A stretch of DNA of 64,000 bases from the NCBI RefSeq assembly GCF_014133895.1, contig NC_050732.1:682001-746000 (forward strand), written 5' to 3'. Each line of letters opens with the position of its first letter. The first letter of the stretch is position 1. The notes beneath the pieces were generated by a model. The model was not told the origin of the DNA and ran no database searches. It worked only from the letters and a program-made list of their open reading frames with translations. This document shows, piece by piece, positions 10,931 through 19,647 of the stretch. The position numbers and the translations under genes were made by a program. This DNA is from Torulaspora globosa. Lineage: Eukaryota > Ascomycota > Saccharomycetes > Saccharomycetales > Saccharomycetaceae.

Positions 10931-11101
10931 ATAGCCTTTCAGCGATTATTTAATACCGATAATAAGCCCTTCTGGTTGCCTTGCCTTTCTGTAATAAGTC
11001 TTCAACAGCACCGATGAAGACACATTTAAGAGCTCTTTATAAGCTAAACAATTCTATCAAAGTTTGAACGTAAAGGCAGGTACAAGGTGACCGGTGGGCT
11101 G

Positions 11102-12721
11102 ATGAGGGCAATAGCAAGCAGGCTATACAGTGGTTTAAGAAAGAAGGAACCGGGCGATCTATTCTCTAGTAGGTCCATACTCTCGAAGAAGCCTGTGAAG
11201 GATGTCCATCCCAAAGCACCGGTTCGTACCAGGTTTGCACCTTCTCCTACAGGATTACTGCATATCGGTTCATTGAGGACTGCTCTGTACAACTACTTAC
11301 TGGCCAGGAACACTGGGGGACAGTTTTTACTGAGACTGGAAGATACGGATCAGAAGAGGTTAGTACCAGGAGCAGAACAGAACATCTACGACAGTCTCAA
11401 GTGGTGTGGAATCGATTATGATGAGGGTCCAAATGTCAATGATATGAAGTGCGGGCCTTTCAGGCAGAGTGAGAGAACCTCGATCTATCAGAAGTATGTC
11501 GATGGGCTGCTCGAGTCAGGCCATGCCTACCGTTGCTTTTGCTCAAAAGAGAGGTTAGATGGGCTCAGAGAATCCGCAAAACGATTGAAACCACCAACAA
11601 CGACAAGTTATGATCGAGCGTGTGCTGACTTAAGCCAGAAAGAGATAGATGATAATCTGGCCAAGCGAACTCCTTTCACAATCAGAATGAGGGCTCCCGA
11701 TCGATATCCCCCTTTCAAAGATCTTCTACATGGTGTTGTTGATATACAGCCGCAGGTTAATATTAATGATCGCAGATATGACGACCCTATTTTAGTCAAA
11801 TCTGACAACCTACCCACTTATCATTTTGCTAATGTTATTGATGATCATTTAATGAAGATCACCCACGTAATTCGGGGTGAGGAATGGCTTCCATCTACCC
11901 AAAAGCATATTGCTCTCTATCAGGCCTTTGGATGGGAACCGCCATCGTTCATCCACATCCCATTATTGACCAGTGCAAACGACAAGAAATTGAGCAAGCG
12001 GAAGGGCGACGCCTCTGTGTTAAACATGAAGGAAAACGGTATTTTGCCAGAAGCTCTAGTGAACTTTTGTGTACTATTTGGCTGGTCACCGCCAAGGAAG
12101 CTTGCCACTGCGAATCACGAATGTTTTACATTAAAAGAGTTCGAACGGATTTTTAATCTGAACTACCTAACGAAAGGCAACGCTAAAGTTGATGATAAGA
12201 AGCTGTGGTTTTTCAATAAACATTACCTACAGAGCCGATTAGCGGATCCCTCGCAGTTTGAAATAATCGCACAAGAAGTTTGCAGCAACATAAGGCCTGT
12301 ATTCGGAGATGCGGTAACATTAGATAAAATCAAAGTGATTCTAAAGAAATGCGGAACAGCTCTCACAACGTTAAATGAGTTCAAAGATACGTTTTCCTAC
12401 TTTTTCCAGAGGCCAACATACACAAATTCGAAGGCAGCTAGTGAATTTCTAGAAACACACAACAAGGAAGACACTTTGAGGGTCTTGGAGCACTTCCAAG
12501 ACGCCATTAGTCAATCAAACATTGAAGAGCTCATTAGAGAACTAGCCTCTCAGGCCTCGATATCCAAGAAAGCCATCTTCGAGTCATTGAGATTCGCGCT
12601 GGCGGAATCACATCCTGGAACGAAGATACCAGTACTCATCGAACTCCTGGGCCCTGAAGAAGCGAATGTCAGGATCTCCCGAGCCATTGGCCGGATCCAA
12701 GCACCAACTAGTAGGCTATAG
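11102..12721 (+). CDS. MSE1: Mitochondrial glutamyl-tRNA synthetase
   Basis: Class I aminoacyl-tRNA synthetase that charges mitochondrial tRNA with glutamate. The ATG at 11102 is chosen; the frame extends five codons upstream only to a GTG. The first ~25 residues (MRAIASRLYSGLRKK) are basic and hydroxylated, as in a mitochondrial targeting sequence. The catalytic Rossmann core carries APSPTGLLHIGS (HIGH signature at about residues 54-57), and the second signature KLSKR lies near 296-300. The anticodon-binding C-terminal half follows. The 539-residue length is normal for the family. Confidence 0.96.
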   Translation: MRAIASRLYSGLRKKEPGDLFSSRSILSKKPVKDVHPKAPVRTRFAPSPTGLLHIGSLRTALYNYLLARNTGGQFLLRLEDTDQKRLVPGAEQNIYDSLKWCGIDYDEGPNVNDMKCGPFRQSERTSIYQKYVDGLLESGHAYRCFCSKERLDGLRESAKRLKPPTTTSYDRACADLSQKEIDDNLAKRTPFTIRMRAPDRYPPFKDLLHGVVDIQPQVNINDRRYDDPILVKSDNLPTYHFANVIDDHLMKITHVIRGEEWLPSTQKHIALYQAFGWEPPSFIHIPLLTSANDKKLSKRKGDASVLNMKENGILPEALVNFCVLFGWSPPRKLATANHECFTLKEFERIFNLNYLTKGNAKVDDKKLWFFNKHYLQSRLADPSQFEIIAQEVCSNIRPVFGDAVTLDKIKVILKKCGTALTTLNEFKDTFSYFFQRPTYTNSKAASEFLETHNKEDTLRVLEHFQDAISQSNIEELIRELASQASISKKAIFESLRFALAESHPGTKIPVLIELLGPEEANVRISRAIGRIQAPTSRL

Positions 12722-12738
12722 ACTTGTAAATATGGTTA

Positions 12739-12746
12739 TCACGTGA
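12739..12746. promoter_or_regulatory. E-box TCACGTGA upstream of OPI10
   Basis: Perfect palindrome TCACGTGA about 130 bases before the OPI10 start. With the preceding A it fits the Cbf1 consensus RTCACRTG. Ino2/Ino4 also bind related CANNTG elements, so which factor would use it is open. Confidence 0.4.
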
Positions 12747-12876
12747 ATGTCTTGAACTTAGAAGAAGATTCCAGATATAATAGACAACCCAAAGGATAAA
12801 GGTTAGCTATAAGGACCATCGGAGTCGCTTGTAAGAAACCAAAAATCTCAGAATTTATTTCTAGAGACGTTGCGAG

Positions 12877-13596
12877 ATGTTTGCTGCAATTGCATCGGGG
12901 AATCCGCTACAATTATCCACAGAGGTGCCCAATTCAAATGGATTACAACATACAATAGTACTGTCGTCAACGAAACCGAAGTCATATTCCCATATTACCT
13001 TATTCATTTTACCAAATGTGACATTTCCAGATAATTTCATTGCGACGGTTTACTTCAAGCTAAGTCCAAACGAAGATTTTAAGATCTTTGGGTATCTAGG
13101 GAATGAGAAACCAAGTGCTATCTTCAAGGTGAAGCTGCCAAGTGCGGCTTCATTAGGGCAGCCTCCATCCGGTTATGGCGACGGCTTGGGCGAGATAGAC
13201 ATGGATGACAACATTGGTGGTATGGGAGACAGTAGCAATCATAATATATCAGAACTGATTATTGGCATATCAATAGAACCTAGGGATCAAGGAATGATGA
13301 AAATAAACGAATGGAAGGCTGAGCAACAGGCTTCGAAGAGTAGCAGTTCATCGCTTGTACTGTCTCGTCCAGGGATGCAGGGCAATGTTCTCACTGTTGG
13401 CCAGCTGGCGACAGCATATCCCAAGCTCACACAGGAACTGGCGGCCAAGATAGTGCAACATGCATATAACTACCTCTCTGGATTCCTGGATGCTGCTGGG
13501 AACGTTTCAATCAAGAGATTCGATACGTGGTGGGATAAATTCAAGACCAGGCTGGCGAACGACGGGACTTTTCTAGATGAGGTAACCAGTAGTTGA
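12877..13596 (+). CDS. OPI10: Opi10/Hikeshi-family protein
   Basis: Member of the Hikeshi family; the human protein carries Hsp70 into the nucleus after heat stress. In S. cerevisiae, loss of Opi10 causes inositol overproduction, and its molecular role is less clear. The 239-residue product begins MFAAIASGNPLQLSTEV and keeps the core NVTFPDNFIATVYFKLSP and FKIFGYLGNEKPSAIFKV. After a Gly/Asp-rich linker it ends with an alpha-helical segment (LTQELAAKIVQHAYNYLSGF). No signal peptide or membrane segment is seen. It is convergent with SIL1, stops 26 bases apart, as in S. cerevisiae (YOL032W/YOL031C). Confidence 0.95.
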   Translation: MFAAIASGNPLQLSTEVPNSNGLQHTIVLSSTKPKSYSHITLFILPNVTFPDNFIATVYFKLSPNEDFKIFGYLGNEKPSAIFKVKLPSAASLGQPPSGYGDGLGEIDMDDNIGGMGDSSNHNISELIIGISIEPRDQGMMKINEWKAEQQASKSSSSSLVLSRPGMQGNVLTVGQLATAYPKLTQELAAKIVQHAYNYLSGFLDAAGNVSIKRFDTWWDKFKTRLANDGTFLDEVTSS

Positions 13597-13622
13597 TATT
13601 TAATTCGTATACAAGAAAACCG

Positions 13623-14834
13623 TCACAGCTCATCGTTCCAATTCTTTATCTTGTGTGCCATAGGGTTTCCGAATACCAGGTGTCTGCTCTCTATCATTTT
13701 CTTGTCGAACGAATCCTGCTCCAAGTCTCTTTCTTTGATGCCACTATCAAGCTGCTTCTTCCTTTCATCGACTTGCCTTGACAGCCAACTGAGAAACGAC
13801 GCTTCGATTTTAACATCACTGAAATCCTGTTTTATGGCGTATAAACTATCGAAGAATTTGCGGGTATGCAATTCGTCAATTTCGTCATCCTGAATCAATT
13901 CTTGGATATTGTTTGCCCACATTTGTGCGAATGGCACAGGATCTGTTAGGCCTCTTTTCCGCAATTCACTATCATCGCTACCAGGAACTGTGAAAAGCTT
14001 GGAGATCAGCTCAAGTACTTCAATTCTGATCTGCTTGTCAGGAATTTGCCAGGCCTTATCCAAGGCGTCTAATTCAAATTGGGTAAACTCATAGGACTCG
14101 GTCGTTAGCTCATCCAACAGGGACAAATACCTCTTCAGTAATTTGATATGTGGATCTGAACGGTTTTCATTCGTGATAAGCGTACCAATCCTTTGATATA
14201 CTTGATCAATGAAATCAGGATACCATTTGTTGATGTATTCTACAACCCTAGGGTTGTTTCTTGTGCAACTAGTGATCATTATAGTACTGATATCTCTTAG
14301 TGCCAAGGGCATTTGTTCATCACAGCTTATCCTTTTCAGCAAATCGAATTCATGGGCGACAATATCGTAGCCATGCTTGTAATCATGAGCAAACTCCATC
14401 AAGTCCTCTAGCTTTGCACTGACACTTTCCAAATTCGACTCAGGATCGGAGTCAATCAGCTTTCTAATTACGTCGAAATCTTGCGTAAACTCATGCATAC
14501 TGGTCTCAGGAATGGAATCGCTCTCTGGAATGGCCACTGGGATGTTTGGAATGGCGTTGTGCTCATCATCACATAATTTTGCTTCCCTCACTCCGGTTTC
14601 GAGATTCATCCTCACGTCCAAACCACCAGGTAGATGTTGTCCAGGCTTTATCTCTTGCCAAAGACTGCTTGCCTCGAACACTTTCGGGTAGCATTCAAAC
14701 TCGTTACATATTTGGCTATCACCAATGTGAAGTTGTGTCGATTCCTTGTCGTCTTGATGCTTCGACAACGTCGTGGTAGACAGGGCTAGACCAGCTAGAA
14801 GACCAATTAACAGCGATGATCTGAGTCTCGCCAT
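13623..14834 (-). CDS. SIL1: ER-lumenal nucleotide exchange factor for Kar2 (BiP)
   Basis: Sil1 releases ADP from the ER Hsp70 Kar2 and so helps protein translocation and folding in the ER lumen. The start at 14832-14834 gives MARLRSSLLIGLLAGLALS, a clear signal peptide of about 24 residues. The mature protein keeps the conserved region around ICNEFECYPKVFEASSLWQEI and PGQHLPGGLDVRMNLETG, followed by armadillo-like helices. The C-terminus is NDEL, a variant of the HDEL/KDEL retrieval signal, which fits ER residence. An unfolded-protein-response element lies in its short promoter, matching control by Hac1. 403 residues, normal length. Confidence 0.95.
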   Translation of the reverse strand: MARLRSSLLIGLLAGLALSTTTLSKHQDDKESTQLHIGDSQICNEFECYPKVFEASSLWQEIKPGQHLPGGLDVRMNLETGVREAKLCDDEHNAIPNIPVAIPESDSIPETSMHEFTQDFDVIRKLIDSDPESNLESVSAKLEDLMEFAHDYKHGYDIVAHEFDLLKRISCDEQMPLALRDISTIMITSCTRNNPRVVEYINKWYPDFIDQVYQRIGTLITNENRSDPHIKLLKRYLSLLDELTTESYEFTQFELDALDKAWQIPDKQIRIEVLELISKLFTVPGSDDSELRKRGLTDPVPFAQMWANNIQELIQDDEIDELHTRKFFDSLYAIKQDFSDVKIEASFLSWLSRQVDERKKQLDSGIKERDLEQDSFDKKMIESRHLVFGNPMAHKIKNWNDEL

Positions 14835-14902
14835 TGTCTCCTTAACCTGGTATTAGAAATCTATCGGTTTCCAGAGACTTTACCTCTTAAATACCACTCA
14901 AA

Positions 14903-14913
14903 GGACAGCGTGT
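14903..14913. promoter_or_regulatory. Unfolded protein response element (UPRE) in the SIL1 promoter
   Basis: The 11 bases GGACAGCGTGT match the core of the KAR2 UPRE (consensus CAGCGTG, bound by Hac1). The site is about 70-80 bases upstream of the SIL1 start, in the 166-base interval between the SIL1 start and the CYS3 stop. Since CYS3 ends here, SIL1 is the only promoter served. Confidence 0.75.
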
Positions 14914-15000
14914 ATGTTGCACAACAAGATAAAGGCAAAAAGTTGAGCACTACGTGTGCTAAAATGATATATAATTCGGTCATCTATAAACTAGAATAAT

Positions 15001-16176
15001 CTATTGACTTGAAGCAGCAAGGGCTTTCTTGACGTCGTCTAGCAAATCGTCAGAGTCTTCGATACCGATAGATAATCTGATTAGATCGTCAAAAACTCCG
15101 CTTGCTTCTCTTTGCTCCTTTGGAATGCCACCGTGGGTCATCACAGCTGGCACTTCGAGCAAGGATTCGATGCCACCGAGCGACTCAGCGAGGGTGAACA
15201 ACCTGGTAGAGGTGGTGAACTTAGCCGCAGCGTCAGCACCGCCTTTGATTCTGAACGAGATCATACCGCCACCTAGACCATCGCGGTGTTGCTTCTTCAC
15301 AACGTCTCTGTTTGGGTGGCTGTCCAAACCTGGATAATTAACGGCGATGACTCTGTCGTCCTGAGCCAAGAACTCAGCAATCTTGGTGGCACTCAATGCG
15401 GCTTGTCTGACACGCAGATGCAAGGTCTTCAAACCTCTGTGGGTCAACCAGGAATCGAATGGGGATGGGATGGCACCGATAGCGTTCTGCAAGAACTGCA
15501 ACCTCTCGTAAATGGCTTTGTCATTGGTAGCCAAGACACCTAGAACCACGTCAGAGTGACCGTTGATGTATTTGGTGGCAGAATGGACTACAATATCGAC
15601 GCCGAAGTTCAATGGGTTGGAAAGGTATGGCGATAAGAACGTGTTGTCGACGACAACCAAGATCTCCTTGTTGATCTTCTTGACGATGTCCACCACAAGG
15701 GCGATGTCCGTGACCTTCAAAGTTGGGTTTGTGGGAGATTCGATCCAAACCAGCTTGGTGTTGTCCTTAACCAAGTTTGGCAAGTCCTTGATCAAGTCGT
15801 TGGTGAAGCTGGTCTCCACACCGTGAGCGTTAGCCACCTTGGTGAAATATCTATGGGTACCACCGTAGACGTCTCCGATGGAAACAGCGTGAGAGCCCTG
15901 TGGCAAGGATTGCAAGATGACAGCGGTAGTAGCAGAACCAGATGAGAATGCCAACCCGTACTTACCGTTCTCCAAGGAAGCGATAGCGTCCTCCAGGTTC
16001 TTTCTGTTTGGGTTTTGCGATCTCGAGTATTCATATTCACCTAGAGGAGCAGCAGGCGACGATTGTTTGAAAGTTGTAGACAACGAGATTGGCTCGATGA
16101 CAGATCCGTGGATGTCGATGTGGGCACCAGCGTGGATCGCCTTAGTGGCGAATTTATCAGTGTCTTTCAATCCCAT
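15001..16176 (-). CDS. CYS3: Cystathionine gamma-lyase
   Basis: PLP enzyme that splits cystathionine to cysteine, ammonia and 2-oxobutyrate, the last step of reverse transsulfuration in the cytosol. I start at the ATG 16174-16176 (MGLKDTDKFATKAIHAGAH), which matches the S. cerevisiae start; the frame continues 17 codons upstream only to a GTG. Family marks are GSATTAVILQSLPQGSH, YGGTHRYF, VDNTFLSPY, and the Schiff-base lysine at K202 in HSATKYINGHSD. The C-terminal ESLGGIESLLEVPAVMTHG is the signature of the Cys/Met metabolism family. 391 residues, full length, very conserved. Its codons are strongly biased, as in a highly expressed gene. A Met4-type composite site lies in its promoter. Confidence 0.97.
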   Translation of the reverse strand: MGLKDTDKFATKAIHAGAHIDIHGSVIEPISLSTTFKQSSPAAPLGEYEYSRSQNPNRKNLEDAIASLENGKYGLAFSSGSATTAVILQSLPQGSHAVSIGDVYGGTHRYFTKVANAHGVETSFTNDLIKDLPNLVKDNTKLVWIESPTNPTLKVTDIALVVDIVKKINKEILVVVDNTFLSPYLSNPLNFGVDIVVHSATKYINGHSDVVLGVLATNDKAIYERLQFLQNAIGAIPSPFDSWLTHRGLKTLHLRVRQAALSATKIAEFLAQDDRVIAVNYPGLDSHPNRDVVKKQHRDGLGGGMISFRIKGGADAAAKFTTSTRLFTLAESLGGIESLLEVPAVMTHGGIPKEQREASGVFDDLIRLSIGIEDSDDLLDDVKKALAASSQ

Positions 16177-16298
16177 TCTGTCCCAATTCTCGAGCAATTG
16201 ACGATTGGCCTTCGACACAGACAGCACAAACAGTACAACTCATCCAATCTCCTTATGTATTTTTATACCGTTGCACCTTGTCCAGACAGCGACTTCCA

Positions 16299-16306
16299 GG
16301 TGTGGC
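16299..16306. promoter_or_regulatory. Possible Met31/Met32 site upstream of CYS3
   Basis: Contains TGTGGC, the core of the Met31/Met32 element (full consensus AAACTGTGGC; only the core is met). It lies about 125 bases upstream of the CYS3 start and about 30 bases from the stronger Cbf1 site, an arrangement typical of sulfur genes. Confidence 0.45.
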
Positions 16307-16336
16307 ATACAAGCACCAGCATGGACTCGCCAGCCA

Positions 16337-16349
16337 ACAATCCCACGTG
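16337..16349 (+). promoter_or_regulatory. Composite Cbf1-Met28-Met4 site RYAAT-NN-CACGTG upstream of CYS3
   Basis: ACAATCCCACGTG fits the RYAATNNCACGTG rule for sites that recruit Met4 and Met28 with Cbf1, rather than Cbf1 alone. It lies about 160 bases upstream of the CYS3 start and beyond the RPP2A stop, so CYS3 is the likely target. It predicts induction on sulfur amino acid limitation. Confidence 0.75.
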
Positions 16350-16431
16350 AAGCTGCACCACGCTTACTTATTATTAAGAGTACATAGTATGAAGTGGGAA
16401 ATGATTACTAAACAACCTAGTTCATGGCTCC

Positions 16432-16755
16432 TTAGTCAAATAGGCCGAAACCCATGTCGTCGTCGGATTCTTCCTTCTCTTCCTCGGCAGCCTCTTCAGC
16501 AGCACCCTCGGCAGCGGATCCGGATGCAGCAGCACCGGCACCAGCAGCTGGACCAGCAGTTGGGACAGCAGCCAATTTCTCGTTACCTTCAGCGATCAAT
16601 TCATCGACGTTCTTACCTTCCAAGGAGGACAAAAGGGTGGAGATCTTGTCTTCTTCGATTTCGATGCCAACAGACTCCAAGACGGCCTTGACGTTGTCAG
16701 AGTTTGGGGTGGAACCAGCAGCGTTCAACAATAGGTAAGCAGCCAAGTATTTCAT
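16432..16755 (-). CDS. RPP2A: Ribosomal stalk protein P2 (P2-alpha type)
   Basis: Acidic stalk protein of the 60S subunit that forms P1/P2 dimers on P0 and recruits elongation factors. The true start is the ATG at 16753-16755 ([14 protein letters not shown]), giving 107 residues; a longer upstream frame is not conserved. The N-terminal dimerisation helices are followed by an Ala/Gly-rich hinge and the invariant acidic tail [12 protein letters not shown]. No intron is seen. It is divergent with RPS15 across a shared ribosomal-protein promoter, the same pairing as S. cerevisiae YOL039W/YOL040C. Confidence 0.97.
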   Translation of the reverse strand: MKYLAAYLLLNAAGSTPNSDNVKAVLESVGIEIEEDKISTLLSSLEGKNVDELIAEGNEKLAAVPTAGPAAGAGAAASGSAAEGAAEEAAEEEKEESDDDMGFGLFD

Positions 16756-16944
16756 CTTTATTCGACTGTTGTGAATGTAGCGAACAGTGCCCACCGTACA
16801 AGAACTATTAGAGCTTAAATTGCAGTTAGAGTGGGACTCTTGCTGGAGTATCGGTGGCTATCCAGATGGATTCTCGCTGGAAGCTTAGAGCTGATATCGT
16901 GAATGACGGCAGACCCACAGAAAGCCCCGTAGAAACTCGGCTTT

Positions 16945-16956
16945 GGTGCATGGGTT
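16945..16956 (-). promoter_or_regulatory. Rap1 site 1
   Basis: GGTGCATGGGTT on the plus strand is the complement of the Rap1 consensus RMACCCANNCAYY, with one edge mismatch. Confidence 0.7.
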
Positions 16957-16974
16957 AAGAACAGACAGTCTTCT

Positions 16975-16987
16975 GATGAATGGGTTT
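16975..16987 (-). promoter_or_regulatory. Rap1 site 2
   Basis: GATGAATGGGTTT matches the complement of RMACCCANNCAYY at every position. It is 30 bases from site 1 in the same orientation, the tandem spacing common in ribosomal protein promoters. Confidence 0.8.
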
Positions 16988-17025
16988 TTTTCAAGCATGA
17001 AAAGCTCCATTTTTTTGAAATTTTT

Positions 17026-17033
17026 TTTGCGTC
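17026..17033 (-). promoter_or_regulatory. Fhl1-type site GACGCAAA
   Basis: TTTGCGTC on the plus strand is GACGCAAA on the minus strand, the forkhead-like Fhl1 motif found beside Rap1 sites in ribosomal protein promoters. It follows a T-rich tract about 40 bases from Rap1 site 2. Confidence 0.6.
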
Positions 17034-17350
17034 GCTTGGGTCAGTGGCTCCAGCACGCTGGAGCAGAGCGCTACCACGGGCAGATGAAGTTCCAGACGGA
17101 GACCGGTCAGGAGGCTTCCCGGCCGGCGGTCCTGGTTCCAGCCTGTGAGAGCTCGGGAAGAGATCGTTGGGCGGAGCGCAGTAAGACAGTCTCTTAGTAG
17201 CTAGGCTGGACAGTGTCTCGCATCGCCTGCAGACTATGGAATCACCATTCAACGCAAGGTATAGGTAATAGGTCTTTAACGAGTAGATAGGTAGGTTGCG
17301 CTGCATAGTGATCTGGATCGAATAGTGTAAGAGGAATAAGCCAAAGCATC

Positions 17351-17776
17351 ATGTCCACTGCTCCAGCAAAGAAGAGAACTTTCAAGACTTACTCTTACAG
17401 AGGTGTCGATTTGGAACAACTGTTGGGTATGTCCAATGAGGAATTCGTCAAGTTGGCCCCAGCAAGAATCAGAAGAAGATTTGCTCGTGGTTTGGGTCAC
17501 AAGCCAGCTGGTTTCATGAAGAAATTGAGAGCCGCTAAGTTGGCTGCTCCAGAGAACGAAAAGCCAGCTGTTGTCAGAACCCACATGAGAAACATGATTA
17601 TCTTCCCAGAAATGATCGGTTCCGTGGTTGGTGTCTACAACGGTAAGGCGTTCAACCAGGTTGAAATCAGACCTGAAATGGTTGGCCACTACTTGGGTGA
17701 ATTTTCGATCACCTACACTCCAGTCAGACACGGTAGAGCTGGTGCCACCACTTCCCGTTTCATGCCATTGAAATAA
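17351..17776 (+). CDS. RPS15: 40S ribosomal protein uS19 (Rps15)
   Basis: Small-subunit head protein at the decoding side, needed for nuclear export of pre-40S particles. The 141-residue product opens [20 protein letters not shown] and carries the uS19 signature around [21 protein letters not shown] and [21 protein letters not shown]. It has no intron, and codon use is very biased (GGT, TTG, AGA), as expected for high expression. Confidence 0.98.
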   Translation: MSTAPAKKRTFKTYSYRGVDLEQLLGMSNEEFVKLAPARIRRRFARGLGHKPAGFMKKLRAAKLAAPENEKPAVVRTHMRNMIIFPEMIGSVVGVYNGKAFNQVEIRPEMVGHYLGEFSITYTPVRHGRAGATTSRFMPLK

Positions 17777-17863
17777 GTTTAATCCATTTTTACAGATATG
17801 TGTAGTAGTAATACAGTGTCTTCATCGTTGCGCTAGCGTGATTCAAAGGAGCCTATTTAAGAA

Positions 17864-18674
17864 CTATGAAAGATTAAGGTCTTGTAGGTCGTCGAATATC
17901 TCGGAGTCTCTGAGACCGTTCAGGTTGGGAGCGCCTGGGAAAGCGTTGAAATACTTTTTCAGCCCTTCTAGATCACTTAGTTCGTTATTGAGTCTCATTC
18001 TGTTCACGATCACCTCTAACTTGTCAACCGCGTTGGATCGGTAGCGGAAAGTTATATTCTCGCACTCCAGGTCCTCGCTCAGCGATTCGCCGGGGTATCT
18101 CTGTTGGGCCGCCCCGGCATACCCCGTGATGCAGCTCAGAGTCTTTCCAGCGATCTTTATGGGGACGTGATAGCTTACCTCCGGTACGCAGTTATCCATG
18201 TCGCGCCTTTCTTTGTTTATGTCGTACCATTTCTGGGTGGTTTCTGTCAGTAGATGATTCCTGATATCGCTAACCTGGCGGTAAAAATCCTGGTGAATGA
18301 ACGTCCTAGTCGCGCGCGTCTCTTTGTCAATGCAATTCAGTTCGTACTTCTGCCGCTGGTAGGCCCTTCTGAGCTTGTACTCACGTATAGATGCAATTTT
18401 TTGGTAATACGTCTGTAGCTCCGGATGGGAGCCCTCCAGACACATCTGCAGCTCTGTCTGTAGTCTCAGCAGCTTGTTCTCGTACAGCTGTTGGCGCAGC
18501 TCTGCAAATTTGTACTCGATCTCTGTGATCTCCGCCAGAGCATCCATTCTTTTCTTCTCCATTTCGATCGGCGGCGGCATAGAAGACAACGTGCCGTCTC
18601 CTTTGGCGGATTCGCTGTCATCCGCAAGAGGTTTCTCTACATCCTTCTCCTCCGCCATCTGATCCTCTTCGACC

Positions 18675-18706
<32 letters not shown>

Positions 18707-19192
18707 GTCTCCCTCGACTTTTGCCGATACATTGTCCTCCATTTTTACAGACTGCGTCGGTATCTCAACTGCACTTTTGACCGTTTCTTTGTCTGCCTCA
18801 GGATCCAACTCGTCGTTTTCTTCGCCATCACCTTCATCACCGGCCTCGTTCTCATCGTCGTCATGGTGCGGTGGCTCCTCTTCCCCGACTTTCAGTCTCT
18901 TATGATCAGATTCCTCGTCACTTTTCTCCCGGCCTCGTTTGCTGGTCCCCGAGCTCGTCTCCTGGCCTTCTACCAGATCTGATATGTGCGGCCGTAGTCC
19001 ATCCAAGTCCTGAATGCTGTCTTCCCCCATTTTCTCTGTCTCGGCATCACTCGACACACAATACTGCGACAAGTCCAAATTCCTGGCTTCACTTTCCCGC
19101 TGATTCGAATCAACAACACTCAAAGAACTTTCCTCGTCCTCTTCTTTGCTCCTTCTGTCTGCTTCCTTACTCCTCGTTGCAACTTCATCCAT
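17864..19192 (-). CDS. DEP1: Dep1-like subunit of the Rpd3L histone deacetylase complex
   Basis: Component of the large Rpd3 deacetylase complex (with Sds3, Sin3 and Pho23), acting in repression and activation, including phospholipid genes. Start is the ATG at 19190-19192 (MDEVATRSKEADRR); a TTG two codons upstream is ignored. Residues 1 to about 195 are acidic and disordered, with a long Glu run. From about 205 comes the Sds3-like coiled-coil domain (ITEIEYKFAELRQQLYENKL, IREYKLRRAYQRQKYELN), then a conserved C-terminal part. 442 residues; convergent with RPS15 and divergent with NOP12. Confidence 0.92.
18673..18706. repeat. CTC/CTT trinucleotide repeat inside DEP1
   Basis: Near-pure (CTC)n with CTT interruptions on the plus strand, encoding the Glu run of Dep1. 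It is likely length-variable between strains. Confidence 0.75.
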
Positions 19193-19551
19193 TTGCAACA
19201 GTTCGCCAATGAAATCCCGGAACGGCTAACAGAAACAACTGCCACCAATGCTCCTACAGCTACCTAGGATCAAAATAACCGCCGCCTCAGGACTAAGTGG
19301 TTATTAAACCTCTATTTACTGACTTTGCTAGTGTTTATTAGTCTTATCATATATGAGACGCCATCTACACGTGAAAAGACCGAGAGAGAGCCAACAGCTA
19401 TTAAATGGTCAAAGAGAAGAGAGAAAGCTGCTTATAGGTGATCAACCGCTCAATTGGGATCCGACTGAGCAATTGAACTGATTGGAGTAGTGGATAATAC
19501 CATTTCCGTGTGAAGCCCACCTGACTGTTTTGCATAGTTCAGTTAATAGCT

Positions 19552-19562
19552 GGAAAATTTTC
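19552..19562. promoter_or_regulatory. RRPE-like element upstream of NOP12
   Basis: GGAAAATTTTC contains GAAAATTTT, the core of the ribosomal RNA processing element bound by Stb3. It is 86-96 bases before the NOP12 start and about 10 bases from the first PAC. Confidence 0.65.
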
Positions 19563-19570
19563 AGTTTAAG

Positions 19571-19593
19571 CTCATCGCATCGCATCTCATCGC
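19571..19593 (-). promoter_or_regulatory. Two PAC elements upstream of NOP12
   Basis: CTCATCGC occurs twice, at 19571-19578 and 19586-19593. The complement GCGATGAG is the PAC motif bound by Dot6/Tod6. Two PACs next to an RRPE mark the ribosome-biogenesis regulon, which fits the nucleolar product of NOP12. Confidence 0.75.
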
Positions 19594-19647
19594 ATCGATA
19601 TAGAAGGTAGCAAGCCAATTGAGGTCTGTTTCTGTTTTGGTTTTGCC

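Larger units (their letters stand above)
16756..17350. promoter_or_regulatory. Shared divergent ribosomal-protein promoter (RPP2A / RPS15)
   Basis: 595 bases between the two starts. It carries two Rap1-type sites in the same orientation, a downstream Fhl1-type GACGCAAA on the minus strand, and T-rich tracts between about 16983 and 17028. This is the usual layout of a yeast ribosomal-protein promoter, here serving two genes. Confidence 0.75.
19193..19647. promoter_or_regulatory. Divergent promoter region, DEP1 / NOP12
   Basis: 455 bases. The end nearest NOP12 holds a ribosome-biogenesis cassette: one RRPE-like element and two PAC elements (separate entries). A CACGTG core lies near 19370. Confidence 0.7.

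Noticed and set aside
16177..16227. N-terminal extension of CYS3 by 17 residues
   Set aside because: It begins with GTG and is not in the family; the ATG at 16174-16176 matches the conserved N-terminus. The same reasoning removed non-ATG extensions from SPO7, MSE1, DEP1, NGL1, TPD3, GAL11, FUN30, CCR4 and PMT2.
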